64,000 bases of DNA from Vitreoscilla massiliensis. Lineage in GTDB: Bacteria; Pseudomonadota; Gammaproteobacteria; Burkholderiales; Neisseriaceae. The DNA lies in assembly GCF_001457815.1 (NCBI RefSeq), contig NZ_LN898220.1:310001-374000 (forward strand), written 5' to 3'. The stretch's first letter is position 1. Every line of letters begins with the position of its first letter. Under the pieces are notes generated by a model. That model was not told the origin of the DNA. It did no database searches and was given only the letters and a program-made list of their open reading frames with translations. A program made the translations under genes and the position numbers. Below, in pieces: positions 32,236 through 40,792 of the stretch.

Positions 32236-32873
32236 TACCCGGCACATTTTTCATCAGTGGCATAGACACCGACATTGGCAAAACCATCGCCACCGGTCAC
32301 ATCGCCACGCTCACGGCCGCACAAGGTTTGACCGTCATCACCCACAAGCCAATACAAACCGGCAATACCGATGTGTCCGAGGACATTTTGCGCCACCGCG
32401 CCATCATGGGCTGTGGCCTCATGCCAGTAGACGAACAAAAACTGACCATGCCGCAGCTCTTCCCCTACCCATGCTCCCCCCATTTGGCCAGCCGTTTGGC
32501 CAATCAACCCATTGATTTTGTCGCCATCGAGGACTCAATTACACAATTGCAACAGCAATTCGATACCGTATTGATTGAGGGCGCCGGCGGCTTGATGGTA
32601 CCGATAACCGAAGACTTGCTGTTCATTGATTACATCAAGGCCAAAGGCTATCCGGTCATCCTCGTCACCAGTGGCCGTTTGGGCAGCATCAACCACACCT
32701 TGCTCAGCCTCGAAGCCTTGCGCAGCCGCGATATCCCGCTGTACGCCTTGGCTTACAACCAGTTTCACAACAGCGTGGACGCCACCATCAACCACGACAC
32801 TTACCAATACCTGTGCAACCATTTGGCGCAATACTTCCCTGCGGCGCACATCATCGACATTCCAGTGATTTAA
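32232..32873 (+). CDS. bioD: Dethiobiotin synthetase
   Basis: 213 residues, an ATP-dependent carboxylase forming dethiobiotin from DAPA and CO2. P-loop-like GIDTDIGKTIATGHIA at the N-terminus, HKPIQTG, and VLIEGAGGLMVPITEDLLFIDY are diagnostic. The start is fixed by the ATGA overlap with bioC; AAGGAAAA lies upstream. It is the last gene of the operon and is followed by an uptake-sequence pair. BioB, the final enzyme, is not in this window. Confidence 0.95.
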   Translation: MIPGTFFISGIDTDIGKTIATGHIATLTAAQGLTVITHKPIQTGNTDVSEDILRHRAIMGCGLMPVDEQKLTMPQLFPYPCSPHLASRLANQPIDFVAIEDSITQLQQQFDTVLIEGAGGLMVPITEDLLFIDYIKAKGYPVILVTSGRLGSINHTLLSLEALRSRDIPLYALAYNQFHNSVDATINHDTYQYLCNHLAQYFPAAHIIDIPVI

Positions 32874-32900
32874 TTCTCATCAATCTTAAGCACTACCTTG

Positions 32901-32929
32901 TTTACAGGCCGCATCAAGCGGCCTGTAAA
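32901..32929. repeat. Inverted DUS pair behind bioD
   Basis: TTTACAGGCCGC and GCGGCCTGTAAA with a 5-nt loop, in the outward orientation (the T-rich arm first). It separates bioD from the convergent LysR gene. Confidence 0.85.
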
Positions 32930-32957
32930 TACGTCTATCCATGTCAAAACACGCTCT

Positions 32958-33857
32958 CTAAGCCTCGCCTTGCCAAAACTCGGTTTGGAAATACTCGGTG
33001 ATGTTAGCGGCCAAGCGCTCAATGCGCTCAATTTTCAATTTGTGTTTCGGGATAAACATCTTGAACCACGTCGCTTGCAATGGCGACTCTGGCAATACCG
33101 CCACCAAGTCGCCGCTGTCGACAAACTGTTTGGCGATGTAATGCGGCAAGGCCGCAATGCCCAAATCGCTCATCACCGCCTGTGCCAAGGACACATTGTC
33201 GTCCAAACTCAAACGCGGTTTGAAATTGACCAGACTCAAGCCTTTGCTGGTGGGGAAATGCCAAGCAGTGCCATTGGGTTTGAAGGCCAAACAAGCATGG
33301 TGGTGCAAATCGCTCGGCAGTTTAATGACTGGGTGTTGCGCCAAATACGTGGGCGACGCATACAAGCGACTGCGGATGGGCGTGAGCGGCAACTCACTCA
33401 CGCCCTCATACGTGGCCGAGCGCCCACTCACGGCAATGTCAAAACCCTCGTCCATCGGATTGATGGTGATGTCGACCAAGGCCACGTCCAAGCTGATTTT
33501 CGGATGCGCGCTTAAAAAGCCGTTGAAGACATGATTCAGGTGTTGCGTGGTCAACGTCGTTGGCCCCAATACCTTGATGTGGCCTTCGATTTCATGCTCT
33601 TGCTTGCTGGCACCATCGATTAAAGCCTCCAATTCCTGCACCAGTGCATTCGATTTCAGCAAAAACTGCCGCCCCGCTTCGGTGATTTCCAACGTGCGGG
33701 TGGAGCGCTCAAACAGCTTGATTTGGGTGATGTGTTCCAACTGGGCGATGCGCTTGGCTATCACCGATGGCACCACGTTCAAATGGTGTGCTGCCTCGGA
33801 AAAACTCTGACAACGCGCCACCACATTGAAAGTCTTGATGTGGGTGTACAAATCCAT
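32958..33857 (-). CDS. LysR-family regulator next to the dioxygenase locus
   Basis: 299 residues. N-terminal winged helix (FNVVARCQSFSEAAHHLNVVPSVIAKRIAQLE, residues 9-40), then an effector-binding domain (about residues 95-295) with GHIKVLGPTTLTTQHLN and the LPHYIAKQFVDSGDLV segment. It diverges from the gallate/protocatechuate dioxygenase genes with a 282-bp gap, so it probably controls them with an aromatic acid as ligand. No clear ribosome binding site precedes the ATG. The ligand is inference from context. Confidence 0.88.
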   Translation of the reverse strand: MDLYTHIKTFNVVARCQSFSEAAHHLNVVPSVIAKRIAQLEHITQIKLFERSTRTLEITEAGRQFLLKSNALVQELEALIDGASKQEHEIEGHIKVLGPTTLTTQHLNHVFNGFLSAHPKISLDVALVDITINPMDEGFDIAVSGRSATYEGVSELPLTPIRSRLYASPTYLAQHPVIKLPSDLHHHACLAFKPNGTAWHFPTSKGLSLVNFKPRLSLDDNVSLAQAVMSDLGIAALPHYIAKQFVDSGDLVAVLPESPLQATWFKMFIPKHKLKIERIERLAANITEYFQTEFWQGEA

Positions 33858-33982
33858 ATTGACTCAATTTATCGAAAACTGATGCGCAAATATAGCGGTG
33901 ATTGATGCAAAAAACAAAATTATAATCGGCAAAAATCCAATAACAAATGCCATCACCATCACAGTTATCGAGGAGTAAACAC

Positions 33983-34024
33983 ATGAATACACACGATTTC
34001 ACCCACAGCCACCGCGCTGCTTAG
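33983..34024 (+). pseudogene. Very short frame with a strong ribosome binding site
   Basis: GAGGAG lies 8 bases before an ATG, but the frame ends after 13 residues (MNTHDFTHSHRAA). It could be a leader peptide of the dioxygenase operon or the relic of a lost first gene; the 115 bp that follow show no convincing continuation in any frame. Confidence 0.3.
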
Positions 34025-34139
34025 CAATCCAGATGATACGCCGCCTGTGTGCACCCGTTTTTGACTGTTCACACAGACAAAGCCACCCGTAAATCCACTT
34101 ACGACCGACAACCATCCTCCAATAGGACAAGACATCCCT

Positions 34140-35042
34140 ATGGCACAAATCATTGGCTGCATAGGCACTTCGCACGTACCCACCATCGGCGTTGCCTACG
34201 ACAAAGGCAAGCAACAAGACCCCGCATGAAAACCCTTATTCGATGGCTATGTGCCCATCGCTAATTGGCTCAAAGAACAGAAAATTGACGCTATGGTGAT
34301 GGTGTATAACGACCATTGCAGCAGTTTCTTCTTCGATTTCTACCCCACTTTCGCACTCGGCATAGGCGAGTCTTTCCCCGTCGCCGATGAGGGCGCGGGC
34401 CTGCGCCCTTTGCCGCCGATCAAAGGCGATGTCGATTTGCAAATTCACATCGCCGAAGCCTTGGTCAATGCCGAATTCGACCTCACCACCTTCCAAGACA
34501 AGCCTCTAGACCACGGCTGCGCCTCACCGTTGCCGTTGTTGTGGCAACACCAACCCGATTGGCCCGGTGTCGTCGTGCCTTTGGCCGTGAATGTGTTGCA
34601 GTTCCCACTGCCGACACCAACGCGCTGTTGGAAGCTGGGTGTGGCGCTGAAAGCGGCAATTGAGTCTTACCCCCAAGACTTACGCGTGGTGGTGGTGGGC
34701 ACCGGTGGTTTGTCGCACCAAGTACACGGCGAGCGCACTGGTTTTAACAATGAAGCATGGGACAGGGAATTTTTAGACTTGCTGGAGCAGCGGCCTGAAG
34801 ACTTGCTCAAGCTCACCCATGCCGATTTTATCCGTTTGGGCGGCGCCGAAAGCGTGGAACAAATCATGTGGTTGACCATGCGTGCCTGCTTGGGTGAACA
34901 CGCGCGGGTATTGCACGAGAATTACTACCTCGCCACCACCACCGCGATGACGGCAGTGTTGTACGAACCTGTGCCTGAGTTAGCACAAAAAACCACCTCG
35001 GTCACCATCACAGCAGACCAAGCCACAGGAGTGCTGGCATGA
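34140..35042 (+). pseudogene. ligB: LigB-type gallate/protocatechuate 4,5-dioxygenase, interrupted by an in-frame TGA
   Basis: Class III extradiol dioxygenase catalytic subunit, opening the ring of gallate or protocatechuate with Fe(II). Reading from the ATG at 34140, codon 30 is TGA (34227-34229), where the family has Trp in DPAWKPLFDGY. After it the frame is intact for 271 more codons, with family motifs NDHCSSFFFD, PVADEGAGLRPLP, GTGGLSHQVHGERTGFNN and GGAESVEQIMW. Metal ligands are H12 (in GTSHVPTIG), about H59 and about E237. A restart after the TGA would lose H12, so the gene is probably inactive unless the stop is read through. It is coupled to ligA by ATGA. Confidence 0.85.
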
Positions 35043-35398
35043 ATCCGCAACTCTTAGGCGCTGAACTGATAGACGGCACGTATGTATTCGATTTGCACAG
35101 CAGTTACCGCAGCCGCAAGCTCAATCGCTTTTTCTGGAACATGGTACAGGCCGATTGGCGTGCGCACTTTGAGGCCGATGCCGAAGCCTTAATGACAGCA
35201 GCCGAGCTTAGCGACACCGAAAAACACTTGGTGTGCACGCAAGACTGGATAGGTTTGATTCAATACGGTGCCAATTTTTTCGTATTGGAAAAATTTGCAC
35301 GTGTGCTCAAGAAAACCAATTTGGAAGTGTATGCCGCCATGCGCGGCGAGACCTTGGAACAATTTTTACTCACCCGACGCGTACCCGACGCGCGTTAA
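35039..35398 (+). CDS. ligA: LigA-like small subunit of the extradiol dioxygenase
   Basis: 119 residues, the helical alpha subunit that caps the active site of LigAB dioxygenases. Visible family features are GTYVFDLHSSYRSRKLNRFFWNM and the ALTMTAAE-like linker followed by QDWIGLIQYGANFFVLEKFARV. The order large subunit then small subunit is that of the fused gallate dioxygenase GalA, here split with an ATGA overlap. Gallate or protocatechuate as substrate cannot be told apart. The gene itself looks intact. Confidence 0.82.
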   Translation: MNPQLLGAELIDGTYVFDLHSSYRSRKLNRFFWNMVQADWRAHFEADAEALMTAAELSDTEKHLVCTQDWIGLIQYGANFFVLEKFARVLKKTNLEVYAAMRGETLEQFLLTRRVPDAR

Positions 35399-35448
35399 GC
35401 CCTAGCAATACCGACAAAAACACAATAAACACCAACAAAGGAAGAAAC

Positions 35449-36813
35449 ATGAATCACACAGAGAAAATAGATGTGCGCGCGCTCATCGACCAACAAGGCA
35501 TGAGCGCTACCCAATGGCTAATCATCGCCTTGTGTTTTGGCATCGTCGCCGCCGATGGCATAGATGTGGCCATCATGGGCTTTTTGGCACCGGAAATCAT
35601 TGCCGATTGGGGCATTACCAAGGCGGCGTTTGGTTTGATTATGGGCGCAGCGCCGTTTGGTTTGGTGTTCGGTGCTTTGTTCGCCGGCCCGATGTCCGAC
35701 CGCATCGGTCGCAAAACCGTGCTCGTCACCGCCGTGGCCATCTTCGGCGTCTTGACCCTCATCACCGCGTTTTCCAGCAATCCCACCCAAATGGCCATCT
35801 TGCGCTTTCTCACTGGTATAGGCTTGGGCGCGGCCATGCCCAACACCACCACGCTGATAGCCGAATTTGTGCCCGAAAAGCGCAAATCGTTTTTGATTAC
35901 GGTGATGTTTTTGGGCTTTGCCATCGGTTCGGCCGGCGTCGGTTTCATCGCCGCGTATTTAACACCGCTCTACGGCTGGCACACAGTCTTGATGTTTGGC
36001 GGCATCTTGCCTTTGGTCTTGCTGCCTTTGCTCATCATCTTCTTGCCCGAATCGGTGCGCTTTATGCTGCTCAAAGGCAAAGCACAAGACAAAATCCGCC
36101 GCACTTTAAACCGCATCAGCCAACAGCCGTTGTCGCCGCAAGCCGAGTTTTTCTGTACTGAGCCAGTGCAAAGCAAGAAGCCATTGGGCGTGTTGTTCAC
36201 CCCGTCGTATGTCAAAACCACTTTGGCGTTGTGGCTGACGTATTTTATGGGCTTGTTGGTGATTTATTTGATTACCAGCTGGTTGCCCACGATGATGAAA
36301 GATGCGGGCTTGAGCATCAAACAAGCGGCCAACATCACCGCCTTATTCCAAACGGGCGGCATCATCGGTGCCTTGTCGACGGGCTGGTTGATGGACAGAT
36401 TCAAGCCGACCAAAATCATCGCCATCGGTTACGCCTTGGGTGCGGCCTGTATCGTGGTTTTGGGCATGGGCGGTGTCTTGTCCAGCGGCTTGGGCGTGTG
36501 CGTGTTTGCCGCTGGTGTGTGCATGAATGGGGCGCAAACTGGCTTGAATGCTTTCGCTCCCACGTGTTACCCCACCGCCGCACGCGCCACCGGTGTGAGC
36601 TGGATGCAAGGCATGGGGCGCTTTGGCAGCATCTTGGGCTCGTCCATAGGCGGCGCCTTGGTTGGCATGGGTTGGGGCTTCACTGGCATCATCACTTGCT
36701 TGGCCATCCCCGCCTTGGCCGCCGGCGCGGCAGTGTTGATGGGCAAACGCATCGGTGACAATGACAACAACAGCGCCATGGCATCGACGCCTCCTGTTGC
36801 CAGCAAATCCTGA
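35449..36813 (+). CDS. MFS aromatic acid:H+ symporter (AAHS family, PcaK-like)
   Basis: 454 residues, about 12 membrane helices. AAHS-type signatures: GIVAADGIDVAIMGFLAPEI in helix 1, the helix 2-3 loop motif AGPMSDRIGRKTVL, and FLTGIGLGAAMPNTTTLIAE in helix 4. It should import 4-hydroxybenzoate, protocatechuate or gallate with protons. AAAGGAAG precedes the ATG. It lies 50 bp behind ligA and is likely in the same operon. The frame is open far upstream into ligA, but that is coincidence. Confidence 0.9.
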   Translation: MNHTEKIDVRALIDQQGMSATQWLIIALCFGIVAADGIDVAIMGFLAPEIIADWGITKAAFGLIMGAAPFGLVFGALFAGPMSDRIGRKTVLVTAVAIFGVLTLITAFSSNPTQMAILRFLTGIGLGAAMPNTTTLIAEFVPEKRKSFLITVMFLGFAIGSAGVGFIAAYLTPLYGWHTVLMFGGILPLVLLPLLIIFLPESVRFMLLKGKAQDKIRRTLNRISQQPLSPQAEFFCTEPVQSKKPLGVLFTPSYVKTTLALWLTYFMGLLVIYLITSWLPTMMKDAGLSIKQAANITALFQTGGIIGALSTGWLMDRFKPTKIIAIGYALGAACIVVLGMGGVLSSGLGVCVFAAGVCMNGAQTGLNAFAPTCYPTAARATGVSWMQGMGRFGSILGSSIGGALVGMGWGFTGIITCLAIPALAAGAAVLMGKRIGDNDNNSAMASTPPVASKS

Positions 36814-36836
36814 TAAGCTTTTGCACACATAAAACA

Positions 36837-36863
36837 AGCGGCCTGTAAAGTTTACAGGCCGCT
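36837..36863. repeat. Inverted DUS pair behind the transporter gene
   Basis: AGCGGCCTGTAAA and its complement with a 1-nt loop: a very tight hairpin between two convergent genes. Confidence 0.85.
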
Positions 36864-36877
36864 GTTATTTATCTCTT

Positions 36878-37177
36878 TTAATGACCTATCACACCGCAAT
36901 AGCGCAACACTCCAATAACGGTAAACAACAACCAACATGGAATGCCAAACACGGCGATGCGTATCTGCGCCAACAGGCTCAAACCCATATTCCACAGCGC
37001 CGCCCATAAAGCAATGGTGCGCGCCACAGCAATGGCATCCCACCAGCCAAATTGCGCATGGCACAGCCAAGCCAGTGGTACGGGCAACAACGCCAACCCC
37101 AATAACACCGCCCTGCCCAATAAAGGTATGGCTGCGATGGCTTGCAACTGGGGCAACGGCGTGCGCACAGACATCAT
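36878..37177 (-). CDS. Small membrane protein of unknown function
   Basis: 99 residues with two or three hydrophobic helices (LGRAVLLGLALLPVPLAWL, residues about 19-38; ALWAALWNMGLSLLAQIRI; FGIPCWLLFTVIGVLRY). AGAGG lies before a double ATG (37177 and 37174). I do not recognise a family. It is convergent with the aromatic acid transporter gene. Confidence 0.55.
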   Translation of the reverse strand: MMSVRTPLPQLQAIAAIPLLGRAVLLGLALLPVPLAWLCHAQFGWWDAIAVARTIALWAALWNMGLSLLAQIRIAVFGIPCWLLFTVIGVLRYCGVIGH

Positions 37178-37614
37178 GATTGGCCTCTTATTTGGACAGA
37201 CTTGCTTGTTATGAGAGTGTACGGTGATTCAGTGCTGCGGGCGAGCCACTGGTATTGCTGGCCGCATGGACATCAGTACAAGGGTTGTCATAAGGCTGCG
37301 CGGTACCCACGCTTTGTGTCATCTGCTCATGCCATTGCTTGCATCTGCATTGTTTACAGGCCGCCTAGGGTCACCAATGCGGCCTGTAACAGCTTAATCA
37401 CACCTACTTGTAGCGCTCGCAAGTACTTGAACACATCAAGCACGGTCATTCTGTGGCTGTTGTTTGCCCACATTCTTAGGTATGCTGTGGGCAGCAAGCG
37501 AAGCGCCATGCTGTTGCTGCGGCAAATGCTCACACAAGAAGCAAGCCCGCCTTACGATTGAATCTCCGGTTGCAACATCCACCCGCACTGTTGCGCCGCT
37601 ACTTAGGAAGAACC
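37178..37614. other. Gene-free stretch with a DUS pair
   Basis: About 440 bp before the LDH2-family gene. One outward uptake-sequence pair (37353) and no credible gene. Confidence 0.55.
37353..37389. repeat. Inverted DUS pair, wide loop
   Basis: TTTACAGGCCGC and GCGGCCTGTAA separated by about 13 bp, outward orientation. Confidence 0.8.
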
Positions 37615-38631
37615 ATGCAGATTACCGCCAGTGACTTGCGCCAATTAAGTCACGACATTTTGGCCGCCCACGGCTTTAGCCCAGAACACCAACACAGCAT
37701 CACCGACACCTTGGTCACCGCCCAAATTGACGAGTGCCACTCACATGGTGTGTGGCGTTTGCTCGGCATCATCGACACCTTAAAACACGGCAAAATCGAC
37801 GCCACTGCCAGCCCTGTCATCACCCAAGAACAAGGCGCCATCATCAGCATAGATGCCAAACTTGGCGCCGCCACCACTGCCTTGGCTTTGGGCTTGCCCA
37901 AGTTAATCGACAAAGCCAAGCACAGCGGCATCGCTTTATTGGCCATCAACCACTGCGTGCATTTTTCGGCCTTGTGGGTGGAAGTGGAACAGCTGACGCG
38001 TGCCGGCTTAATTGCCATCAATATGACGCCCAGCCACGCTTGGGTAGCGCCATCGGGCAGCCGTGAGCCTTTGCTTGGTACCAATCCGATTGGTTTCGGC
38101 TTTCCGCGCCGCAATCCCGATGAGCCGTATGTGTTTGACTTTGCCACCAGTGCCACCGCCCGCGGCGAAATCCAATTGCACGACCGCAATGGCACACCGC
38201 TGCCTGAAGGCGTGGCCATAGACGCCAACGGCCAACCCACGACCGACCCTAAAGCGGCCATGGCTGGCGCGATGTTGACCTTCGGCGGCCACAAAGGCTC
38301 GGCCATCGCCACCATGGTGGAGTTGCTCGCCGGCATCGCCATTGGCGACATGACCAGCCAAGAATCGATGGCCTTCGCCGAAGGCACGCCGACCTTGCCT
38401 TATGGCGGCGAAATCATCATCGCCATAGACCCTGCGATGCTATTGGGCGCAGACACCGACAGTTTGTACACGCGCGGCGATGCTTACTTGAACCAATTCA
38501 ATGCCGCCGGTGCACGTTTGCCCTCACAGCGCCGCTTCAAAGCGCGCCAACACAACACCACTCAAGGCTTTATCGAATTGGACGATAGCTTGTACCAAGA
38601 CTTACAAGCCTTATTACAGGCCGGCCTGTAA
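37615..38631 (+). CDS. LDH2/malate dehydrogenase-family oxidoreductase
   Basis: 338 residues of the NAD(P)-dependent LDH2/MDH2/YbiC family, unrelated to classic lactate dehydrogenases. Members reduce 2-oxoacids or cyclic imines (malate, sulfolactate, ureidoglycolate, piperideine-2-carboxylate). Signatures are AQIDECHSHGVWRLLG, GIALLAINHCVHFSALWVEVE, GTNPIGFGFPR, and FGGHKGSAIATMVELLAGI. AGGAAG precedes the ATG at 37615. The stop codon lies within a perfect palindromic uptake word at 38614. Substrate unknown; activity on the nearby dioxygenase pathway is only a guess. Confidence 0.87.
   Translation: MQITASDLRQLSHDILAAHGFSPEHQHSITDTLVTAQIDECHSHGVWRLLGIIDTLKHGKIDATASPVITQEQGAIISIDAKLGAATTALALGLPKLIDKAKHSGIALLAINHCVHFSALWVEVEQLTRAGLIAINMTPSHAWVAPSGSREPLLGTNPIGFGFPRRNPDEPYVFDFATSATARGEIQLHDRNGTPLPEGVAIDANGQPTTDPKAAMAGAMLTFGGHKGSAIATMVELLAGIAIGDMTSQESMAFAEGTPTLPYGGEIIIAIDPAMLLGADTDSLYTRGDAYLNQFNAAGARLPSQRRFKARQHNTTQGFIELDDSLYQDLQALLQAGL
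38614..38631. repeat. Zero-loop palindromic DUS covering a stop codon
   Basis: TTACAGGCCGGCCTGTAA: two 9-bp uptake cores fused head to head without spacer. The final TAA is the stop codon of the LDH2-family gene. Confidence 0.85.
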
Positions 38632-38706
38632 GCCTTTATTTGCTTGTTCTCACACAAAAACAGCCACTACTGTAGCAAGTAGCGGCTGTTTGGTTATGGC
38701 TTGCGT

Positions 38707-39162
38707 TTACAACACCATGTACACGCCTTGCACCTGACCGGCGCGGCCTATGCTGAGGATTTTCAGGCTGCCTTTTTTCTCAGGCCCCATCCCCGGAGAG
38801 TTATACGGCATGCCGGGCAAGGAGACGCCTTTGATATTCGGCTTTTGTGCCAACATCTGCCGTATCGCCGCCACCGGCACATGGCCTTCTACCACGTAAG
38901 CGCCGATTTTAACGGTGTGGCAACTGGCGACTTTGTCTGTGCCCAATTGTTGCCGCAAAGCGTTCATATTGTTGTGGTCTATGGCGCTGACTTTCATGCC
39001 ATTTGCACGCAAATACTTCACATACTCAATACAACAGCCGCAAGTTGACGATTTGTACACCGTCGCGGCCGGCCAAGTTTGCGCCCATACCGATGTTGAT
39101 AACAGGCTTAAGCCCACGGCCAGCAGGGCACGACGCCCCCAAGTTGAGAACAGGTTTTGCAT
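38707..39162 (-). CDS. DUF411 exported metal-binding-like protein
   Basis: 151 residues. A signal peptide ends SVWA, then a DUF411 domain: VYKSSTCGCCIEYVKYLRANG with a CGCC motif, DHNNMNALRQQLG, SCHTVKIGAYVVEGHVP and the GVSLPGMPYNSPGMG end. Members are often beside copper resistance genes and may bind copper in the periplasm. AAGGAAA precedes the ATG. The gene upstream on the same strand ends 34 bp before it. An exact Kingella-type uptake word lies inside at 38762, unlike its neighbours. Confidence 0.88.
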   Translation of the reverse strand: MQNLFSTWGRRALLAVGLSLLSTSVWAQTWPAATVYKSSTCGCCIEYVKYLRANGMKVSAIDHNNMNALRQQLGTDKVASCHTVKIGAYVVEGHVPVAAIRQMLAQKPNIKGVSLPGMPYNSPGMGPEKKGSLKILSIGRAGQVQGVYMVL

Positions 39163-39196
39163 CTTGTTTCCTTAGTCAATTAAACAGGTTTTTCAT

Positions 39197-39628
39197 CTAC
39201 ACATGGGAAAACAAGAGATGTTTGGGCGGCCGCAATCTGGGTGCGTGACAATAAGACGCAAATGGCTCGCTTAAAGCCAAATACGCGCGGCGACGGCCAC
39301 TGCGCAGCAGCGGCCACCACCAATAACACAGCAATAACACACCGATGCAACACAGCAGCAGTGTGCATCCACAACCATCGTGTTGCGGCGTGGAGTCAGC
39401 CAGCGTGGTTGTAGGTAGGGCTTGGAACGGGGCTGGAGTTGGAAAGCCAGAGTCTGATAGAGACAGCATGGATGGCTGTGTTTGCAGCTCACAATGCGCG
39501 GCCGTACATGGCAGCAGTGACGATGCCGCATTAACGCGCACACCCAAACCGAGCGCCACCAACAGCACCCACAGCAACAGCAGTTTGCTCACCTGCTTGT
39601 ACACATTCCTGCCCTGATCTTTGTTCAT
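39197..39628 (-). CDS. Cys- and His-containing membrane protein of unknown function
   Basis: 143 residues starting MNKDQGRNVYKQVSK. Two hydrophobic helices (LLLLWVLLVALGLGV near the N-terminus; CTLLLCCIGVLLLCYWWW near residue 100) flank a periplasmic loop with CTAAHCE and a HDGCGC motif. Cys/His motifs and the location directly upstream of the DUF411 gene suggest a metal-related pair. No ribosome binding site is obvious, and the frame is open to 39871 through uptake sequences, so the start is uncertain. No family recognised. Confidence 0.5.
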   Translation of the reverse strand: MNKDQGRNVYKQVSKLLLLWVLLVALGLGVRVNAASSLLPCTAAHCELQTQPSMLSLSDSGFPTPAPFQALPTTTLADSTPQHDGCGCTLLLCCIGVLLLCYWWWPLLRSGRRRAYLALSEPFASYCHAPRLRPPKHLLFSHV

Positions 39629-39699
39629 GAAATAATCTGTGGCGCAGCTTAACATTGGTGCTGAATGATGCATTTGTGCCGCATCAACCAGCAGCAAAT

Positions 39700-39725
39700 G
39701 CGGCCTGTAAACGTTTACAGGTCGC
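39700..39725. repeat. Inverted DUS pair with one variant arm
   Basis: GCGGCCTGTAAA faces TTTACAGGTCGC (T for C) with a 2-nt loop, behind the reverse-strand LysR gene. Confidence 0.8.
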
Positions 39726-39741
39726 TTATTCATGCCTGACA

Positions 39742-40626
39742 TCACACTTTCGGCACTTTGCGCAGCAACTCGGTAAAACGCGTTTGCACCCAATGCGATA
39801 CCTGATTCAATTCCCAGCCCTGAAACCACAGCATGCGCACCGACAAAGGCGGCAGCGTCATAAACGGGCAATCAATCTGTGCCAACGGTTTTAAGTGTTT
39901 TTCCGAGTGGGCAATGTGCACCGGCAATATCGCCCAACCCAAATCGTCGGCCACCATTTCCGCCAAGCTGAAATAGCTGTCGGAGCGCCAAATTTTCGGG
40001 CTGTATGCGGTTTCGTTCACGTCTTCGGTGTGCATCAGCAATTGTCGAAACTTCACCAATTCTTTTTTGAGCAAACTCGTGTCGCACTGCGTCAGCACAT
40101 GGTCTTTGGGCACGAACACGCCTTGCGCCACCGAACCGATGTGACATTGGTCGAAATACGAGGGCAAAGCGCCGCGCACAAAGTGAAACGCAATTTGCGC
40201 CCGCCCTTGCTGCACGTATTGCGCCACTTCGGTGGCGGTACCATTGAGCAGCGTCAATTCCAAATCGGGAAAGTATTGACCGATTTCGCGGATGATTTGA
40301 CTGATGACTGAATACGGCAAGGCCTCGTCCAAGGCCACCGACAGCTTGGCGTCTTGGCCGAAACTCAAGGAATGGGCGCGCTTGTCCAAAGACTGCACCT
40401 GATTCATCAATTCTTGCGCTTCTAACAGCAAGATTTCACCGGCATTGGTCAAACGGGCGCTGCGGCGCGAGCGGTCGAACAATTCCACCCCCAAATCGGC
40501 TTCCAATAAGCCTATGGCGGTACTCACTGCCGATTGTGCCTTGCCCAATTGGCGCGCAGCCTCGCTGAAAGAACCGCTTTCAGCCGTGACCACAAATTGT
40601 TGTAACTGGTCTAATGTCCATCTCAT
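39742..40626 (-). CDS. LysR-family regulator
   Basis: 294 residues. Winged-helix DNA-binding domain at residues 1-60 (LDQLQQFVVTAESGSFSEAA followed by LGKAQSAVSTAIGLLEADLG), then a periplasmic-binding-like effector domain. A GTG at 40632 could also start it. It is divergent from the mdtJI leader region with about 170 bp between, so it could regulate the exporter, though its target is not evident. The gene behind it on the same strand (39197) is separated by an uptake pair. Confidence 0.85.
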   Translation of the reverse strand: MRWTLDQLQQFVVTAESGSFSEAARQLGKAQSAVSTAIGLLEADLGVELFDRSRRSARLTNAGEILLLEAQELMNQVQSLDKRAHSLSFGQDAKLSVALDEALPYSVISQIIREIGQYFPDLELTLLNGTATEVAQYVQQGRAQIAFHFVRGALPSYFDQCHIGSVAQGVFVPKDHVLTQCDTSLLKKELVKFRQLLMHTEDVNETAYSPKIWRSDSYFSLAEMVADDLGWAILPVHIAHSEKHLKPLAQIDCPFMTLPPLSVRMLWFQGWELNQVSHWVQTRFTELLRKVPKV

Positions 40627-40792
40627 ATGCACATAGTATCAAATAAACAGATGAATACAAACTTTATATATCAAATAATTAATGGAATAATGGCCACATT
40701 CGGTTTGCAGGCAACTTGCCCAACCACATCTATCAACCAAATGCCATTCAGAAAGGACAGTAGTCTACTGTGTGCCAACAGCGGCGCAGTAA

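Noticed and set aside
34140..35042. Reading the ligB TGA as selenocysteine or as a reassigned Trp codon
   Set aside because: No SECIS-like context was noticed and the family has Trp there, not Cys. Many genes in the window end with TGA (integrase, bioF, bioC), so TGA is a normal stop.
37650..38387. Antisense frame of 245 codons over the LDH2-family gene
   Set aside because: Shadow frame caused by codon bias; the forward protein is clearly a family member.
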